From an uncultured Pelagibacteraceae bacterium (GTDB lineage Bacteria > Pseudomonadota > Alphaproteobacteria > Pelagibacterales > Pelagibacteraceae): a stretch of DNA of 64,000 bases. Under the pieces are notes generated by a model. The model saw only the letters and a list, made by a program, of their open reading frames with translations, did no database searches and had not been told where the DNA came from. The DNA is taken from positions 1-64,000 of the forward strand of contig CACBNI010000003.1 in assembly GCA_902540595.1 (NCBI GenBank), read 5' to 3'. Shown here piece by piece: positions 39,896 through 49,352 of the stretch. A program made the translations under genes and the position numbers. Positions within the stretch are counted from its first letter, which is position 1, and every line of letters begins with the position of its first letter.

Positions 39896-41208
39896 TTACC
39901 GGCAACTGTCATGCCCTCAATCATCATGGTTGGAGAATTTGTTGAATATTCAAAATCTAAATCATTTGCTAAAAATATTCTTTTAAACATATCATTGAAA
40001 TTTCCTGCAATTGTTATTTCATTTATGGGATATTTAAATTGACCATTTTCAACTAAAAACCCAGTTGCTCCAACAGAGTAATCTCCAGTTACAAGATTAC
40101 TTCCATGGCCTATAGTTTCTGTAATGTAAATGCACTTTGAGTTCATTTTTAATAATTCATCATAGCTTTGGTTTCCATTTTCAAAATATAGGTTTGTGGT
40201 GCCTCCACTTCTCCCATTTGATTTAAGGTTTAATTTTCTTCCATTGTAAGAATCTACAAGATAACTTTTAAGCACACCCTCTTTAACTAAATTAATAGTT
40301 TCAGATTTAACACCTTCTGAATCAAAATTTCTTGAACCTAAACCCTTAATTATGTCTGGTTTATCTATGATGTTAATAGAATTAGAAAATATTTTCTCAT
40401 TTAATTGATCCTTAAGAAATGAAGTTCCTCTTGCAATAGCAGAAGACGAAATTGCACTTGCAAAAGCACTGAGCATACCTTTTGCAATTCTTTTATCAAA
40501 TATTACACTTAATTTTTCACTTCCTATTTTTTTTGGGCTTAGTTTTCTAATTGTTTGGTGACTCGCTATTTTACCTAAAGATTTTGGGTCTTTGATGTCA
40601 TCTAAATATCTCTTACTTGAATATTCATAATCTCTTTCCATACTTTTTTCATCTTTAGCAACAGCTACACAAGATGCAGTAAATGAAGAAGTTTTATAGC
40701 CACTACAAAAACCATCGCTATTTGCTAAAATAAAATTAGTTTTTTTTTCAGTAAAGCTCGATTCGGTGTTTACTATTTTTTTATCCTCTGATGCTGTACT
40801 TTCTAATTCTTTTAAGTAATCAATTTTTTTATCGTTTTCGATATGAGTATCATCATAGATATTTAAATTTTTAAGACTATCTGCAAGTAAGTTTTGATCT
40901 GGTAATGAGTTAAACTCATCCTCTGGAGTTATTTTAGTTGTTTCATAACATTTCTCGATAAGTGTATTTAAATTTTGATCTAATAAATTTGATGAAGAAA
41001 TTGAGGACTTTTTTTTTCCTATATAAGTATCTATGCTGAATGCTAACCCATCTGATCTATTAGACTCGTCTAAGTTATTATTTCTAAAATTTACAGTTTC
41101 AGAAATTGAATGACCTATAGTTACACTGGCATTTGTAGCTCCAATTTTTTTTGCAACATCTAAACAATGGACTGCCTTGGCTTTTAAAAAATCTTGATCT
41201 TTAATCAT
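39892..41208 (-). CDS. pmbA: TldE/PmbA-type metallopeptidase subunit
   Basis: 438 residues. Typical PmbA blocks: FRNNNLDESNRSDGLAFSI, GRSGGTTNLYFENG and TGDYSVGATGFLVENG, ending NSPTMMIEGMTVAGK. PmbA is the subunit without the metal motif that forms a heterodimer with TldD. The complex degrades unfolded peptides and matures some peptide natural products. It lies three bases after tldD. Confidence 0.93.
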   Translation of the reverse strand: MIKDQDFLKAKAVHCLDVAKKIGATNASVTIGHSISETVNFRNNNLDESNRSDGLAFSIDTYIGKKKSSISSSNLLDQNLNTLIEKCYETTKITPEDEFNSLPDQNLLADSLKNLNIYDDTHIENDKKIDYLKELESTASEDKKIVNTESSFTEKKTNFILANSDGFCSGYKTSSFTASCVAVAKDEKSMERDYEYSSKRYLDDIKDPKSLGKIASHQTIRKLSPKKIGSEKLSVIFDKRIAKGMLSAFASAISSSAIARGTSFLKDQLNEKIFSNSINIIDKPDIIKGLGSRNFDSEGVKSETINLVKEGVLKSYLVDSYNGRKLNLKSNGRSGGTTNLYFENGNQSYDELLKMNSKCIYITETIGHGSNLVTGDYSVGATGFLVENGQFKYPINEITIAGNFNDMFKRIFLANDLDFEYSTNSPTMMIEGMTVAGK

Positions 41209-41211
41209 TAT

Positions 41212-42624
41212 TTAGAGCTTTGTTCCACCAACTGTCATTTTATCAATTAATATAGACGGTTGTGCTACACCGACAGGAACTCCCTGTCCGGCCTTCCCAC
41301 ATGTACCTATACCAGGGTCTAACATCATATCATTACCAACCATTGAAACTTCTTTTAAAATTGAGGGACCATCTCCTATTAAAGTTGCTCCTTTGATAGG
41401 AGAGCCAATTTTTCCACCAATAATTTCGTAAGCTTCCGTACAATTAAACACAAATTTTCCTGAAGTAATATCTACTTGTCCACCTCCAAAGCTAACCGCA
41501 AAAATACCCTTATCAACAGATTTGATCATCTCATCTTGAGTTTGTTTTCCACTTAACATCATAGTATTTCTCATTCTTGGTAAAACAACGTGTCTGTAAT
41601 TTTCTCTTCTTCCTGAACCAGTTGATCTTGTTTTCATTAAACGTGCATTCAGTCTGTCTTGCATAAAGTTTTTTAAAATTCCGTTTTCAATTAAAACAGT
41701 TCTTTCAGTTGGTGTACCCTCATCATCTATAGTAAGGCTACCTCTTCTATTGTCGATGGTCCCATCATCAACAATTGTGACCCCTTCACTTGCAACTTTC
41801 TGCCCCATAAGGTTATAAAATGCTGATGTCTTTTTTCTATTAAAATCACCCTCTAGACCATGGCCTATCGCTTCATGGATTAATATTGCTGGCCAACCTG
41901 GTCCTAAAACAACTTTCATTTCACCAGCTGGTGCAGGTTTACTTTCTAAATTAACTGAGGCAATTCTGAAAGCTTCCTCGCATACACTTTTCCAGTTATC
42001 ATTTTGTAAGTAATCATCATAAGACTGCCTGCCTCCAATGCCATACACACCTGTTTCTTTTCTTCCATCTTTTTCAAGCATTACAGAAACATTAAATCTA
42101 ATTAAAGGTCTGACGTCTGTAATTGCTTCACCCCCTGATCTGATTATTTCAATCGACTTATGTTCACCTAAAAAATTTGCCGTAACCTGTTTAACTGCTC
42201 CATCTTTTTTTCTTAAATACTCGTTCACTTTATTAAGAACTTCAAGCTTTGAGTTTAAAGTTTTTTGTTCTATGGGATTAATATCATTATAAAATTTTTT
42301 GTTAGATGTTGGTATCTCGTTATTATAAGCACCTTTGATTGATTTAAGTGTTGACCGAAGATTTTCTGCTGAACTCTTTAAAGAGTCTTTTGAAATCTCA
42401 TTTGAGTAGGAGTATGCAACAACCTCCTCTGATACAGCTCTAAATCCAAAGCCTAGATCAGAACTATAATTCGAGCTCTTAATCTTATTGTCATCTAAGA
42501 CAATCGACTCTGACTTTGAGTCCTCTAAATACAACTCTCCATCGTCACAATTTTTTAAAGTATCTGAAACTATATTTTCAGCATCTTTTCTTACTAAGTC
42601 AGATTTATTAAAAAAATTACTCAT
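41212..42624 (-). CDS. tldD: TldD metallopeptidase
   Basis: 470 residues. The zinc motif HEAIGHGLEGDF (HExxxH) is intact around residue 251, and the substrate-groove block GRRENYRHVVLPRMRNT follows. The C terminus GTCGKAGQGVPVGVAQPSIL is typical. With PmbA it forms the TldD/TldE protease. No peptide precursor gene is visible next to the pair, so a general peptide-degrading role is more likely than a dedicated biosynthetic one. Confidence 0.96.
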   Translation of the reverse strand: MSNFFNKSDLVRKDAENIVSDTLKNCDDGELYLEDSKSESIVLDDNKIKSSNYSSDLGFGFRAVSEEVVAYSYSNEISKDSLKSSAENLRSTLKSIKGAYNNEIPTSNKKFYNDINPIEQKTLNSKLEVLNKVNEYLRKKDGAVKQVTANFLGEHKSIEIIRSGGEAITDVRPLIRFNVSVMLEKDGRKETGVYGIGGRQSYDDYLQNDNWKSVCEEAFRIASVNLESKPAPAGEMKVVLGPGWPAILIHEAIGHGLEGDFNRKKTSAFYNLMGQKVASEGVTIVDDGTIDNRRGSLTIDDEGTPTERTVLIENGILKNFMQDRLNARLMKTRSTGSGRRENYRHVVLPRMRNTMMLSGKQTQDEMIKSVDKGIFAVSFGGGQVDITSGKFVFNCTEAYEIIGGKIGSPIKGATLIGDGPSILKEVSMVGNDMMLDPGIGTCGKAGQGVPVGVAQPSILIDKMTVGGTKL

Positions 42625-42709
42625 AAGAATTACATAAAGGTTTATATTGTCTTTTCAACTGCTCTTTTTACACATGTACAATAATCTGATAATAGATAAT
42701 TACTGAAGT

Positions 42710-43057
42710 ATGAAAGTATATTTTAACAATTCCTGTAAAATTTGTAAGTCTGAAATAGACTTATACAAAAAAGAAAAAATAGACGGAATAGATTGGATTG
42801 ATATCACCAACAATGAACAGGCTGAAAAAGAAACTAGTAAAAATGATAGACAGCTTTTAAGGCGACTACATGTGAAAGATGATAAAAAAGTTTTAGAGGG
42901 AGCTGAAGCTTTTTTGTTTGTGTGGAAGAAAATACCTAGATATAAATTTCTATATAAATTTTTTAAACTACCAATAATTTTTACAATTTTTAATTACGTT
43001 TATGAGATAATTGCTTATTTTTTATACCTTAAAAATAAAAAACAATTAAAAAATTAA
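42710..43057 (+). CDS. DUF393 (DCC family) thiol oxidoreductase-like protein
   Basis: 115 residues. It begins with VYFNNSCKICKSEIDLYKK, a CxxC motif in the DUF393 thioredoxin-like context, where the DCC motif is here SCKIC. RRLHVKDDKKVLEGAEAFLFVWKKIPRY matches the family middle. One hydrophobic segment lies near the C terminus. Redox role is inferred. Its stop overlaps the convergent gene by four bases. Confidence 0.85.
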   Translation: MKVYFNNSCKICKSEIDLYKKEKIDGIDWIDITNNEQAEKETSKNDRQLLRRLHVKDDKKVLEGAEAFLFVWKKIPRYKFLYKFFKLPIIFTIFNYVYEIIAYFLYLKNKKQLKN

Positions 43058-43347
43058 GCTAAAAAGAATATCATTATTTCACTTAATAAAGACATAGATA
43101 GCAAAAACATAATTAAAACGATTGCATACATAAATGTAATAATTTTATTTCTTTTTCTTCTTAACCTCACGAAGTCTTTGTCATCTAAATCTGAAAAATC
43201 TCTTTCTCCAATTACCGGATAATCATAACTCCATCTCCAAGTTGATTGACCTAATCTTGGATCCTGACTATTGAAATATCTTATCCAAGAAAGTACATAA
43301 CTCAGCATTATGTATAGAACGATCATAATAATTATTCCAAAAAGCAT
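43054..43347 (-). CDS. Hypothetical protein with two membrane helices
   Basis: 97 residues, not recognised. Helix 1 (IIIMIVLYIMLSYVLSWI) and helix 2 (IITFMYAIVLIMFLLSMSLL) enclose a polar loop of about 45 residues with RLGQSTWRWSYDYP and a charged KDFVRLRRKRNK segment. Both ends are hydrophobic and the loop has a Trp/Tyr cluster. It lies between the convergent DUF393 gene and the upstream lysine-rich coiled-coil gene on the same strand. Confidence 0.7.
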   Translation of the reverse strand: MLFGIIIMIVLYIMLSYVLSWIRYFNSQDPRLGQSTWRWSYDYPVIGERDFSDLDDKDFVRLRRKRNKIITFMYAIVLIMFLLSMSLLSEIMIFFLA

Positions 43348-43377
43348 GATAGATATTACTGGATATATTTAGATATA

Positions 43378-44562
43378 TTAATTGCTATTTTTGGCTCTTT
43401 TTCTGGCAATAAGCTGAGTTAAAGAGTCTACCATTGTATCTGAGGCCTTAAAAATTTCGTTATTTTTAAATTCATATGAAATATTTTTTTCTGGATTTGT
43501 TTTATCTTCAATCACTATACCTTCATCTGGTGAATTATTTTTAATATAAATAAGTAACAACCACTCATCGTCGGCTGCTTCATCCCATTTTACAAAAATC
43601 TCACCCGTTTCAAATCTTCTATCGATACATCTAAAAATTGACATATGTCTTGTCACATGTCTTTTATTTAATTGAAAAACTAAACTGCTTGCGCTTCTAT
43701 AAAAACTTTCTAAAGAAAATTCTATTTTTTGTCTAGCAATTGTGTACTCTTTTTCTTTTCTAAGAAGTGTTTCCCTATCTTCATCTCCTTGAATTTTTAC
43801 GCCTAAAGCCTCAACTCTCTCTCTTATTTTTTGATCCCTAATAATTCGATATTTTTCTTTTAATTTTTCTATTCTTTGTTGGAGACCTGCATAATCATCT
43901 CTTTTTTCTTTTAAAGAAATTTTTTCAAGTTTTTCTAATTCTTTTACTTCTCTAACTCTGAATTTTTCAATTTGTTTATCTAATCTTAATTTTTGTAAAA
44001 ACTGTTTTTGTTTCTCTGCCTGTTCAATTCTTAATAATGCCTGTTCTTTTCGTAAGAATAATTTTATATCTTTAGTTCTTTGTTTTTCTAATTTTATTTC
44101 TTCTTTTAAAGTCTGTTCTTTTAGTTTAAATTTTAAATCTTCTTCTTTTTGTTTTTCTTCTGCTTTTTTAATTTTTTCTAATCTTTCCTTCTCTTGTTTT
44201 TCTAATTTAATTCTTCTTGCTTCATCTTTTTTAATTATTTTGTACTGATCGATCGTATTAGCAATTTTGTCAAAAAATCCTTGAATATATTTTTCAAAAT
44301 TAAAATTTAAATTAAATTTGAATTGGGGTTTAAGAGAATTTTGAAAATTGATTAGCTTTAAAATAAAGTTTTCTTTTTTTTTTTCCTTAGAAATAGAAAC
44401 TTTTTTTATTTTTTTATAATTCTTAACTTTTTTTTTTTTTAAATTATTTTTTATTTTAATTTTATTTCGTTTTGCTTTCTTTTTTGAATTTTTGATTTTT
44501 TTACGATTTTTAACTTTTACTTTATTTTTATTTTTTTTTGATTTTTTTTTTGTTTTTTTCAT
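43378..44562 (-). CDS. Lysine-rich coiled-coil protein of unknown function
   Basis: 394 residues from ATG 44562 (the track starts eight codons earlier at a TTG). Three parts: about 60 residues made almost wholly of Lys, Asn and Ile (MKKTKKKSKKNKNKVKVKN...); a long Glu/Lys/Arg coiled coil (about 110-270, with EKQEKERLEKIKKAEEKQ); and a compact C-terminal domain of about 110 residues with SLVFQLNKRHVTRHMSIF, FVKWDEAADDEWLLLIY and FKASDTMVDSLTQLIARKR. The last part looks folded and conserved rather than low complexity. I do not recognise the family. Binding to nucleic acid or the membrane by the basic tail is possible. Confidence 0.8.
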   Translation of the reverse strand: MKKTKKKSKKNKNKVKVKNRKKIKNSKKKAKRNKIKIKNNLKKKKVKNYKKIKKVSISKEKKKENFILKLINFQNSLKPQFKFNLNFNFEKYIQGFFDKIANTIDQYKIIKKDEARRIKLEKQEKERLEKIKKAEEKQKEEDLKFKLKEQTLKEEIKLEKQRTKDIKLFLRKEQALLRIEQAEKQKQFLQKLRLDKQIEKFRVREVKELEKLEKISLKEKRDDYAGLQQRIEKLKEKYRIIRDQKIRERVEALGVKIQGDEDRETLLRKEKEYTIARQKIEFSLESFYRSASSLVFQLNKRHVTRHMSIFRCIDRRFETGEIFVKWDEAADDEWLLLIYIKNNSPDEGIVIEDKTNPEKNISYEFKNNEIFKASDTMVDSLTQLIARKRAKNSN

Positions 44563-44590
44563 TTCAAGAAGATTTATATCTATCAATAAT

Positions 44591-45781
44591 TTATTGATAA
44601 ATATAGTCTCTTGTAACTGGAGTAGATCTGTAATTTTTTGTTAATTGAAATTGATAAACAACCTGATCACCCCATTTAAATGCCATCTCGCAACCAGCTA
44701 AATAAAATTCCCACATTCTAAAAAATCTTTCATCAAACATTTGAATTATTTTTTCTTTATTTTTGATACAGTTTTCTTTCCAGTGTCGCAAAGTATGTGA
44801 ATAATGAAGTCGTAAAACTTCAATATCAGCTACTATTAAACCTGCTTTTTCAATTGGAGTGGTAACCTCACTTAAACTTGGTGTGTAACCACCTGGAAAA
44901 ATATATTTCGTAATCCAAGGATGAGGGTCCCTAGGTGGGTTTACGGAACCGATCGTATGTATTAGTGAAACTCCATCATCTTTAAGCAATTTTTCAACTT
45001 GTGAGAAGAATTTATGGTAAAATTTTCTACCTACATGCTCAAACATTCCAACACTCACTATCCTGTCAAACTTCTCATCTAACTCTCTATAATCCATTAA
45101 CTTAAAGTTAACTTGATTTTCTAGATTAAGTTCTTTTGCTTTTTTTTGACAATAGTTAAATTGATTTTGAGATAAAGTTATTCCAGTAACCTCACAATTA
45201 ACACTTTTTGCTATGTCAATTGCTAATGATCCCCAACCACAACCAATATCTAAAACTTTTTGATTAGGTTTGATATTTAATTTTTTTATAATGTGTCCTA
45301 TTTTATTATTTTGTGCATCTTCTAAAGTATCATCTTCATTTTTAAAATAAGCACATGAGTATTGTCTTTTTGGATCTAAAAATAAATCATATAGATCATC
45401 AGAAATATCATAATGATGTGAAACATTCATTTTCGATTTTTTTATAAAATTAAAATTTGTTAAATATCGGTAAGACCCCCTTAATCTATTTATTAAATAA
45501 CTAAAGAAATTAAGATCTCCTCTTCCAAAGTTCATAAGTGCAAGATCTAGAAAATCAGTAAGACTTCCATTTTCTATTTTAATTTCACCATCTGTATATG
45601 CTTCACCAAAATAAAGATCCGGATGAAATAATAATTTGTAATGAAGTTTTTTATTAAGAATTTTAAGTTTAATAGGATTTTCTTTTTTTGGGTTTCCAAT
45701 AATGTAACTTTTTGAGTTAGCATCAACTAATATAAAGCCATCTTCCTTAAAAACACTATTTAAAAATCTAGCAAGTTGCAT
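44591..45781 (-). CDS. cfa: Cyclopropane-fatty-acyl-phospholipid synthase family
   Basis: 396 residues. The SAM site is VLDIGCGWGSLAIDIAK (about residue 175), followed by GITLSQNQ, SVGMFEHVGRKFY, and the C-terminal YHYSHTLRHWKENC and FYLAGCEMAFKWGDQVVYQ blocks. The N-terminal lipid-binding domain is present (DPKRQYSCAYF). It adds a methylene from SAM to double bonds in phospholipid acyl chains at the membrane. Other SAM-dependent lipid modifications are possible within the family. Confidence 0.9.
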   Translation of the reverse strand: MQLARFLNSVFKEDGFILVDANSKSYIIGNPKKENPIKLKILNKKLHYKLLFHPDLYFGEAYTDGEIKIENGSLTDFLDLALMNFGRGDLNFFSYLINRLRGSYRYLTNFNFIKKSKMNVSHHYDISDDLYDLFLDPKRQYSCAYFKNEDDTLEDAQNNKIGHIIKKLNIKPNQKVLDIGCGWGSLAIDIAKSVNCEVTGITLSQNQFNYCQKKAKELNLENQVNFKLMDYRELDEKFDRIVSVGMFEHVGRKFYHKFFSQVEKLLKDDGVSLIHTIGSVNPPRDPHPWITKYIFPGGYTPSLSEVTTPIEKAGLIVADIEVLRLHYSHTLRHWKENCIKNKEKIIQMFDERFFRMWEFYLAGCEMAFKWGDQVVYQFQLTKNYRSTPVTRDYIYQ

Positions 45782-45782
45782 A

Positions 45783-46673
45783 TTAGGCTACCAAGGAAGA
45801 CTTTGTTGAAAAATTTAACTTTTCTAAATTATCATTGAGTTCTTTTGCCTCTTGAGAATTTAAAATACTTAAAGGAGGTAATAAATTTTTGTAAAATGCG
45901 TTATTTTTTCCAAAATACGTGTGAAGTCCTGATATTAAATTATATTTTTCAAATAAATTTCTCACATCACACAATTTTTGATTAACTTTTTGCTCATGTC
46001 CATTTTGGAAATCATCAAATACTTTTCTTGCTAACTCTGATGTAGCATTACACGTAGCAGTAATTATACCTGAACAGCCTAATTCAAGACCTTTTAATAA
46101 TTTAGACTCTGATCCAGGTAGAACTGAGAAATTATCTAATTTTAAATTTTCAAATAAATTGTATGAACTGTCTTTAACTCCAACAATATTTTTTGGGTAT
46201 TTTGTTACAAGTTTTTCAACACACTCGATACTAAATTTATAACCACACAATTTTTCGAAATTATAAAGAATTATTTCGCTATCAGGTATTGCATCAGCTA
46301 TTTTGCTATAAAATTCTATCACCTCTTTATCACCATATTTGTAATAAGCTGGTGGCATTATTAAAAATTTTTTAAAATTTAATGATTTAGCTACTCTCAT
46401 TAAATTAATAGTTTCACCTAATGAATTTAGCCCAGTTCCTATTATGTATTTTCTTTTATATTTACTTAAAGCTAGATGATTTAATAAATTAATTTTTTCA
46501 GAAACAGGAATTAACTGTGCCTGCCCTGTACTTCCAAAAATTGCCGCCCCATGGCAACCATGATCAATAATCATTTCTGCATGTTGTATGGTTTTTTTAA
46601 CGTTAAGTGTCAAATCGTTGTTTAAAATTGACAACGAGGCGGCATATACACCACTAATCTTATACATATACAA
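45783..46673 (-). CDS. DapA / N-acetylneuraminate lyase family aldolase
   Basis: 296 residues, TIM barrel. The family motif GCHGAAIFGSTGQ (GSTGE type, with Gln for Glu), the Tyr in IILYNFEKLCGYKF and the Schiff-base Lys in IVGVKDSSYN are visible. The Gln in the GSTGE motif and the absence of nearby lysine genes argue against a housekeeping DapA; a sugar-acid or keto-acid aldolase is more likely. It stands just upstream of cfa on the same strand. Confidence 0.82.
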   Translation of the reverse strand: MYMYKISGVYAASLSILNNDLTLNVKKTIQHAEMIIDHGCHGAAIFGSTGQAQLIPVSEKINLLNHLALSKYKRKYIIGTGLNSLGETINLMRVAKSLNFKKFLIMPPAYYKYGDKEVIEFYSKIADAIPDSEIILYNFEKLCGYKFSIECVEKLVTKYPKNIVGVKDSSYNLFENLKLDNFSVLPGSESKLLKGLELGCSGIITATCNATSELARKVFDDFQNGHEQKVNQKLCDVRNLFEKYNLISGLHTYFGKNNAFYKNLLPPLSILNSQEAKELNDNLEKLNFSTKSSLVA

Positions 46674-46712
46674 AACTTATATAAAAAAAAAAATTAGTAA
46701 AGATTAAACAAG

Positions 46713-47216
46713 TTAACCTAAATCCCTTAATACAATTTCCTTCGCCTCATTTACCAAGGAAGAAAGTCTTGATGTTTCTGGGGAAATATCAGGGTGTATT
46801 TTTTTTTGGATTTTTATGTATGCTTTATTTACATCTTCTTTGGTTAGCTTTTTAGAAGGATTAAGATTTAGTATTCTATATGCTTCTTGGGTAGACATAG
46901 TACTAAGGTTTGTAGCATTTTGATTATTAAAAGAAAATCTTCCAGAGTTCCTAAGTGTTTGAATAAGCCTATAAAGAGAAAGCATTTGAATTAAAGACAA
47001 TCCTTTTAGTTTTACCAAGGCCAAGCTTGCTAAAGTTAGGGGTAACGTTAATAAAAATTTTCCTCCTATAGCAAATAATATTGCAAAAATTACTAATATT
47101 AAAATAGTAAGTAATCTTAGACCCCTTGACATTTTCTTAAGAGCAGCGTTAGAAAACCACCTTAATAAAAAATATAAAATAATTAAAATTAATACTGTAA
47201 AAATTAAAAAATTCAT
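46713..47216 (-). CDS. Membrane-anchored J-domain protein
   Basis: 167 residues. Two hydrophobic segments in the first half (residues about 1-20 and 35-65) are followed by a C-terminal J domain: TQEAYRILNLNPSKKLTKED, then KIQKKIHPDISPETSRLS with the HPD motif intact. This layout resembles TIM14/DjlC-type proteins that recruit DnaK to the membrane. Its start is 16 bases from the divergent oligopeptidase gene. Confidence 0.88.
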   Translation of the reverse strand: MNFLIFTVLILIILYFLLRWFSNAALKKMSRGLRLLTILILVIFAILFAIGGKFLLTLPLTLASLALVKLKGLSLIQMLSLYRLIQTLRNSGRFSFNNQNATNLSTMSTQEAYRILNLNPSKKLTKEDVNKAYIKIQKKIHPDISPETSRLSSLVNEAKEIVLRDLG

Positions 47217-47232
47217 ATATTTCCTAGACTAA

Positions 47233-49308
47233 ATGAGAGTACCATATTTAAAAAAAAAACCAGAAATAAAATCTTGTCACAATATCGAATGGGAAGATAA
47301 TTATAGCTGGATACACCAAAAAAATATATTAGAAGTTTTAAGAGATAAATCAAAATTAGACCCTGAAGTTAAAAAATACTTAGAAGAAGAAAATGATTAT
47401 GCAGAACATCATTTAAAAGACACAAAAAAATTACAAATAAATTTATTTAATGAAATTAAAGGTAGAATAAAGTTAGATGATGAATCTCTTCCCTATAAAG
47501 ATCATACATATGAATATTGGACAAAAACAACCGAAAAAGGAAATTATTCTATTAAACTTCGTAAAGAAATTGGGACAAATATAATTGAAGAAATATGGAA
47601 TGGAGATAAAGAAAAAGAAAAATTAAAAACTGAGTATTTTGGTGTTGGTGATTTAGAAGTAAGCAATAACGATAAATATCTTGGGTATTCATTAGATCTA
47701 AAAGGCTCTGAATATTACACAATTTATATAAGAGATATAAAAACTAATAAAATTATTTCTAAGGAAATTACAGAGACATCTGGTGGAATAACTTTTAGTT
47801 TAGATGATAAATATATTTTTTATTCAAAACTAGATGAGAATCATCGTGCTAGAAAAATATACAGGCATGAAATTGGAAACTATCAAAATAAAGATTTATT
47901 AATTTTTGAGGAAAAAAGTGAAGCCTTTACAGTAAGCATAGGACTAAGTTCAGATGAAAAGTATTACTTTATAAATACATCTGACCACAACACTTCAGAA
48001 CAGTATTATTTTAATATAGATGAGGCAAAACCTTTACCAAAACTTATAATGAAAAGAGAAAGAGGGGTTCTATATTCAACCAGTTCATGGGATGGTAAAT
48101 TTTATAATCATACAAATAAAGATGCGGAGGATTTTAAAATCGATATTACAGATAATTTAGAAAAACAAGATTGGAAGCCTTTTATTCTGCCAAAAAACGA
48201 GGTGTTAATAGGAGGTCTAACTTTTCTAAAAAATTGGATTATTAGATCTGAAACATCTAACGCTCTCGATAAATTATTTGTTAGAAATGTTTCAACAAAT
48301 ATCGAGGAAGAATTAATTTTTTCAGATGAAAAAATCTATGTTCCTGGGGTATCGCTAACTCAAAGAAATAGAGATACTGATGAAGTTTATCTTGGATATT
48401 CTTCACCTAAAACACCTTCAAGAGTTTATAAATTCAATTTATCCAATAAGTCTAAAAAGTTAGTTAAAGAACAAGAGATTCCATCAGGTCATAATTCAGA
48501 AAATTATATAGTTGAAAGATTGGAATTTAAATCACATGATGGAAGATTGGTACCATTAACAATCACAAGACACAAAAAAACTAAAATAGACGGATCGGCG
48601 AATTTACTACTCTATGGTTATGGGTCTTATGGTAGTTCAATGAGTCCAAGTTTTTCCTCCACAAGATTAAGTTTAATAGATAGAGATATCATCTGGGCAA
48701 CTGCTCACATTAGAGGTGGAATGGAAAAAGGGATGAAATGGTGGAAAGAAGGAAAGTTAACAAACAAAAAAAATACTTTTGAGGATTATATTCATGCAGC
48801 ACAATATTTAATTGAAAATAAATTTACAACTAAAGGTAAAATAATTGGTATGGGTGGGTCAGCAGGAGGATTACTTATGGGTGCAGTAGTAAACCAGTCT
48901 CCTGAGTTATTTTTAGGAATTATAATGGCTGTTCCATTTGTAGACTCTTTAACAACAAATCTGGATCATTCTCTGCCTTTAACGGTTGGAGAGTTTGACG
49001 AATTTGGAAATGCAAAAGATAACAAGGAACACTTTGATTATATTTTTTCATATGCTCCATATAATAATATAAAAAAAAAAGATTATCCTCACATGTTAAT
49101 AACAACTAGTCTAAGCGATAATCGAGTTTTGTTTGATGAGCCTGCAAAATTTACAGCTAAATTAAGAGAATATAAAACTGATAATAATATGCTTTTATTA
49201 AAAACAGAAATGAATGCAGGTCATGGTGGTAAATCTGGTCGAGATGGCGCTATTGAAGAAATTGCAATCGACTATGCGTTCGCATTAAAAATTGCAAAAA
49301 AAATCTAA
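47233..49308 (+). CDS. ptrB: Oligopeptidase B (S9 prolyl oligopeptidase family)
   Basis: 691 residues. The N-terminal beta-propeller is followed by an alpha/beta hydrolase domain. Catalytic Ser is in GMGGSAGGLLMGAV (about residue 544), Asp in LITTSLSDNRVLFDEPAK, and His in MNAGHGGKSGRDG. LLYGYGSYGSSM and HIRGGMEKGMKWWKEGK are typical. It cleaves short peptides after basic residues in the cytoplasm or periplasm; no signal peptide is seen. Confidence 0.93.
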   Translation: MRVPYLKKKPEIKSCHNIEWEDNYSWIHQKNILEVLRDKSKLDPEVKKYLEEENDYAEHHLKDTKKLQINLFNEIKGRIKLDDESLPYKDHTYEYWTKTTEKGNYSIKLRKEIGTNIIEEIWNGDKEKEKLKTEYFGVGDLEVSNNDKYLGYSLDLKGSEYYTIYIRDIKTNKIISKEITETSGGITFSLDDKYIFYSKLDENHRARKIYRHEIGNYQNKDLLIFEEKSEAFTVSIGLSSDEKYYFINTSDHNTSEQYYFNIDEAKPLPKLIMKRERGVLYSTSSWDGKFYNHTNKDAEDFKIDITDNLEKQDWKPFILPKNEVLIGGLTFLKNWIIRSETSNALDKLFVRNVSTNIEEELIFSDEKIYVPGVSLTQRNRDTDEVYLGYSSPKTPSRVYKFNLSNKSKKLVKEQEIPSGHNSENYIVERLEFKSHDGRLVPLTITRHKKTKIDGSANLLLYGYGSYGSSMSPSFSSTRLSLIDRDIIWATAHIRGGMEKGMKWWKEGKLTNKKNTFEDYIHAAQYLIENKFTTKGKIIGMGGSAGGLLMGAVVNQSPELFLGIIMAVPFVDSLTTNLDHSLPLTVGEFDEFGNAKDNKEHFDYIFSYAPYNNIKKKDYPHMLITTSLSDNRVLFDEPAKFTAKLREYKTDNNMLLLKTEMNAGHGGKSGRDGAIEEIAIDYAFALKIAKKI

Positions 49309-49317
49309 TTTTTTAAT

Positions 49318-49348
49318 CTTGAAATATCAAAAGTAATTCCTAAATAAT
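49318..49348 (+). promoter_or_regulatory. Putative RpoH (heat shock) promoter of hsp20
   Basis: CTTG, 17 bases, then CCTAAATAAT, with the same spacing as the groESL site. Against CYTATNTNNG the -10 part has two mismatches. Transcription would begin near 49354 and give a leader of about 55 bases. Inferred from the motif and from lying before a heat shock gene. Confidence 0.5.
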
Positions 49349-49352
49349 ACTT

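Noticed and set aside
44400-44562. Long A/T runs suspected as sequencing error or pseudogene
   Set aside because: The frame stays open through the runs and leads into a well-formed coiled coil and folded domain, so it is a lysine-rich coding region.
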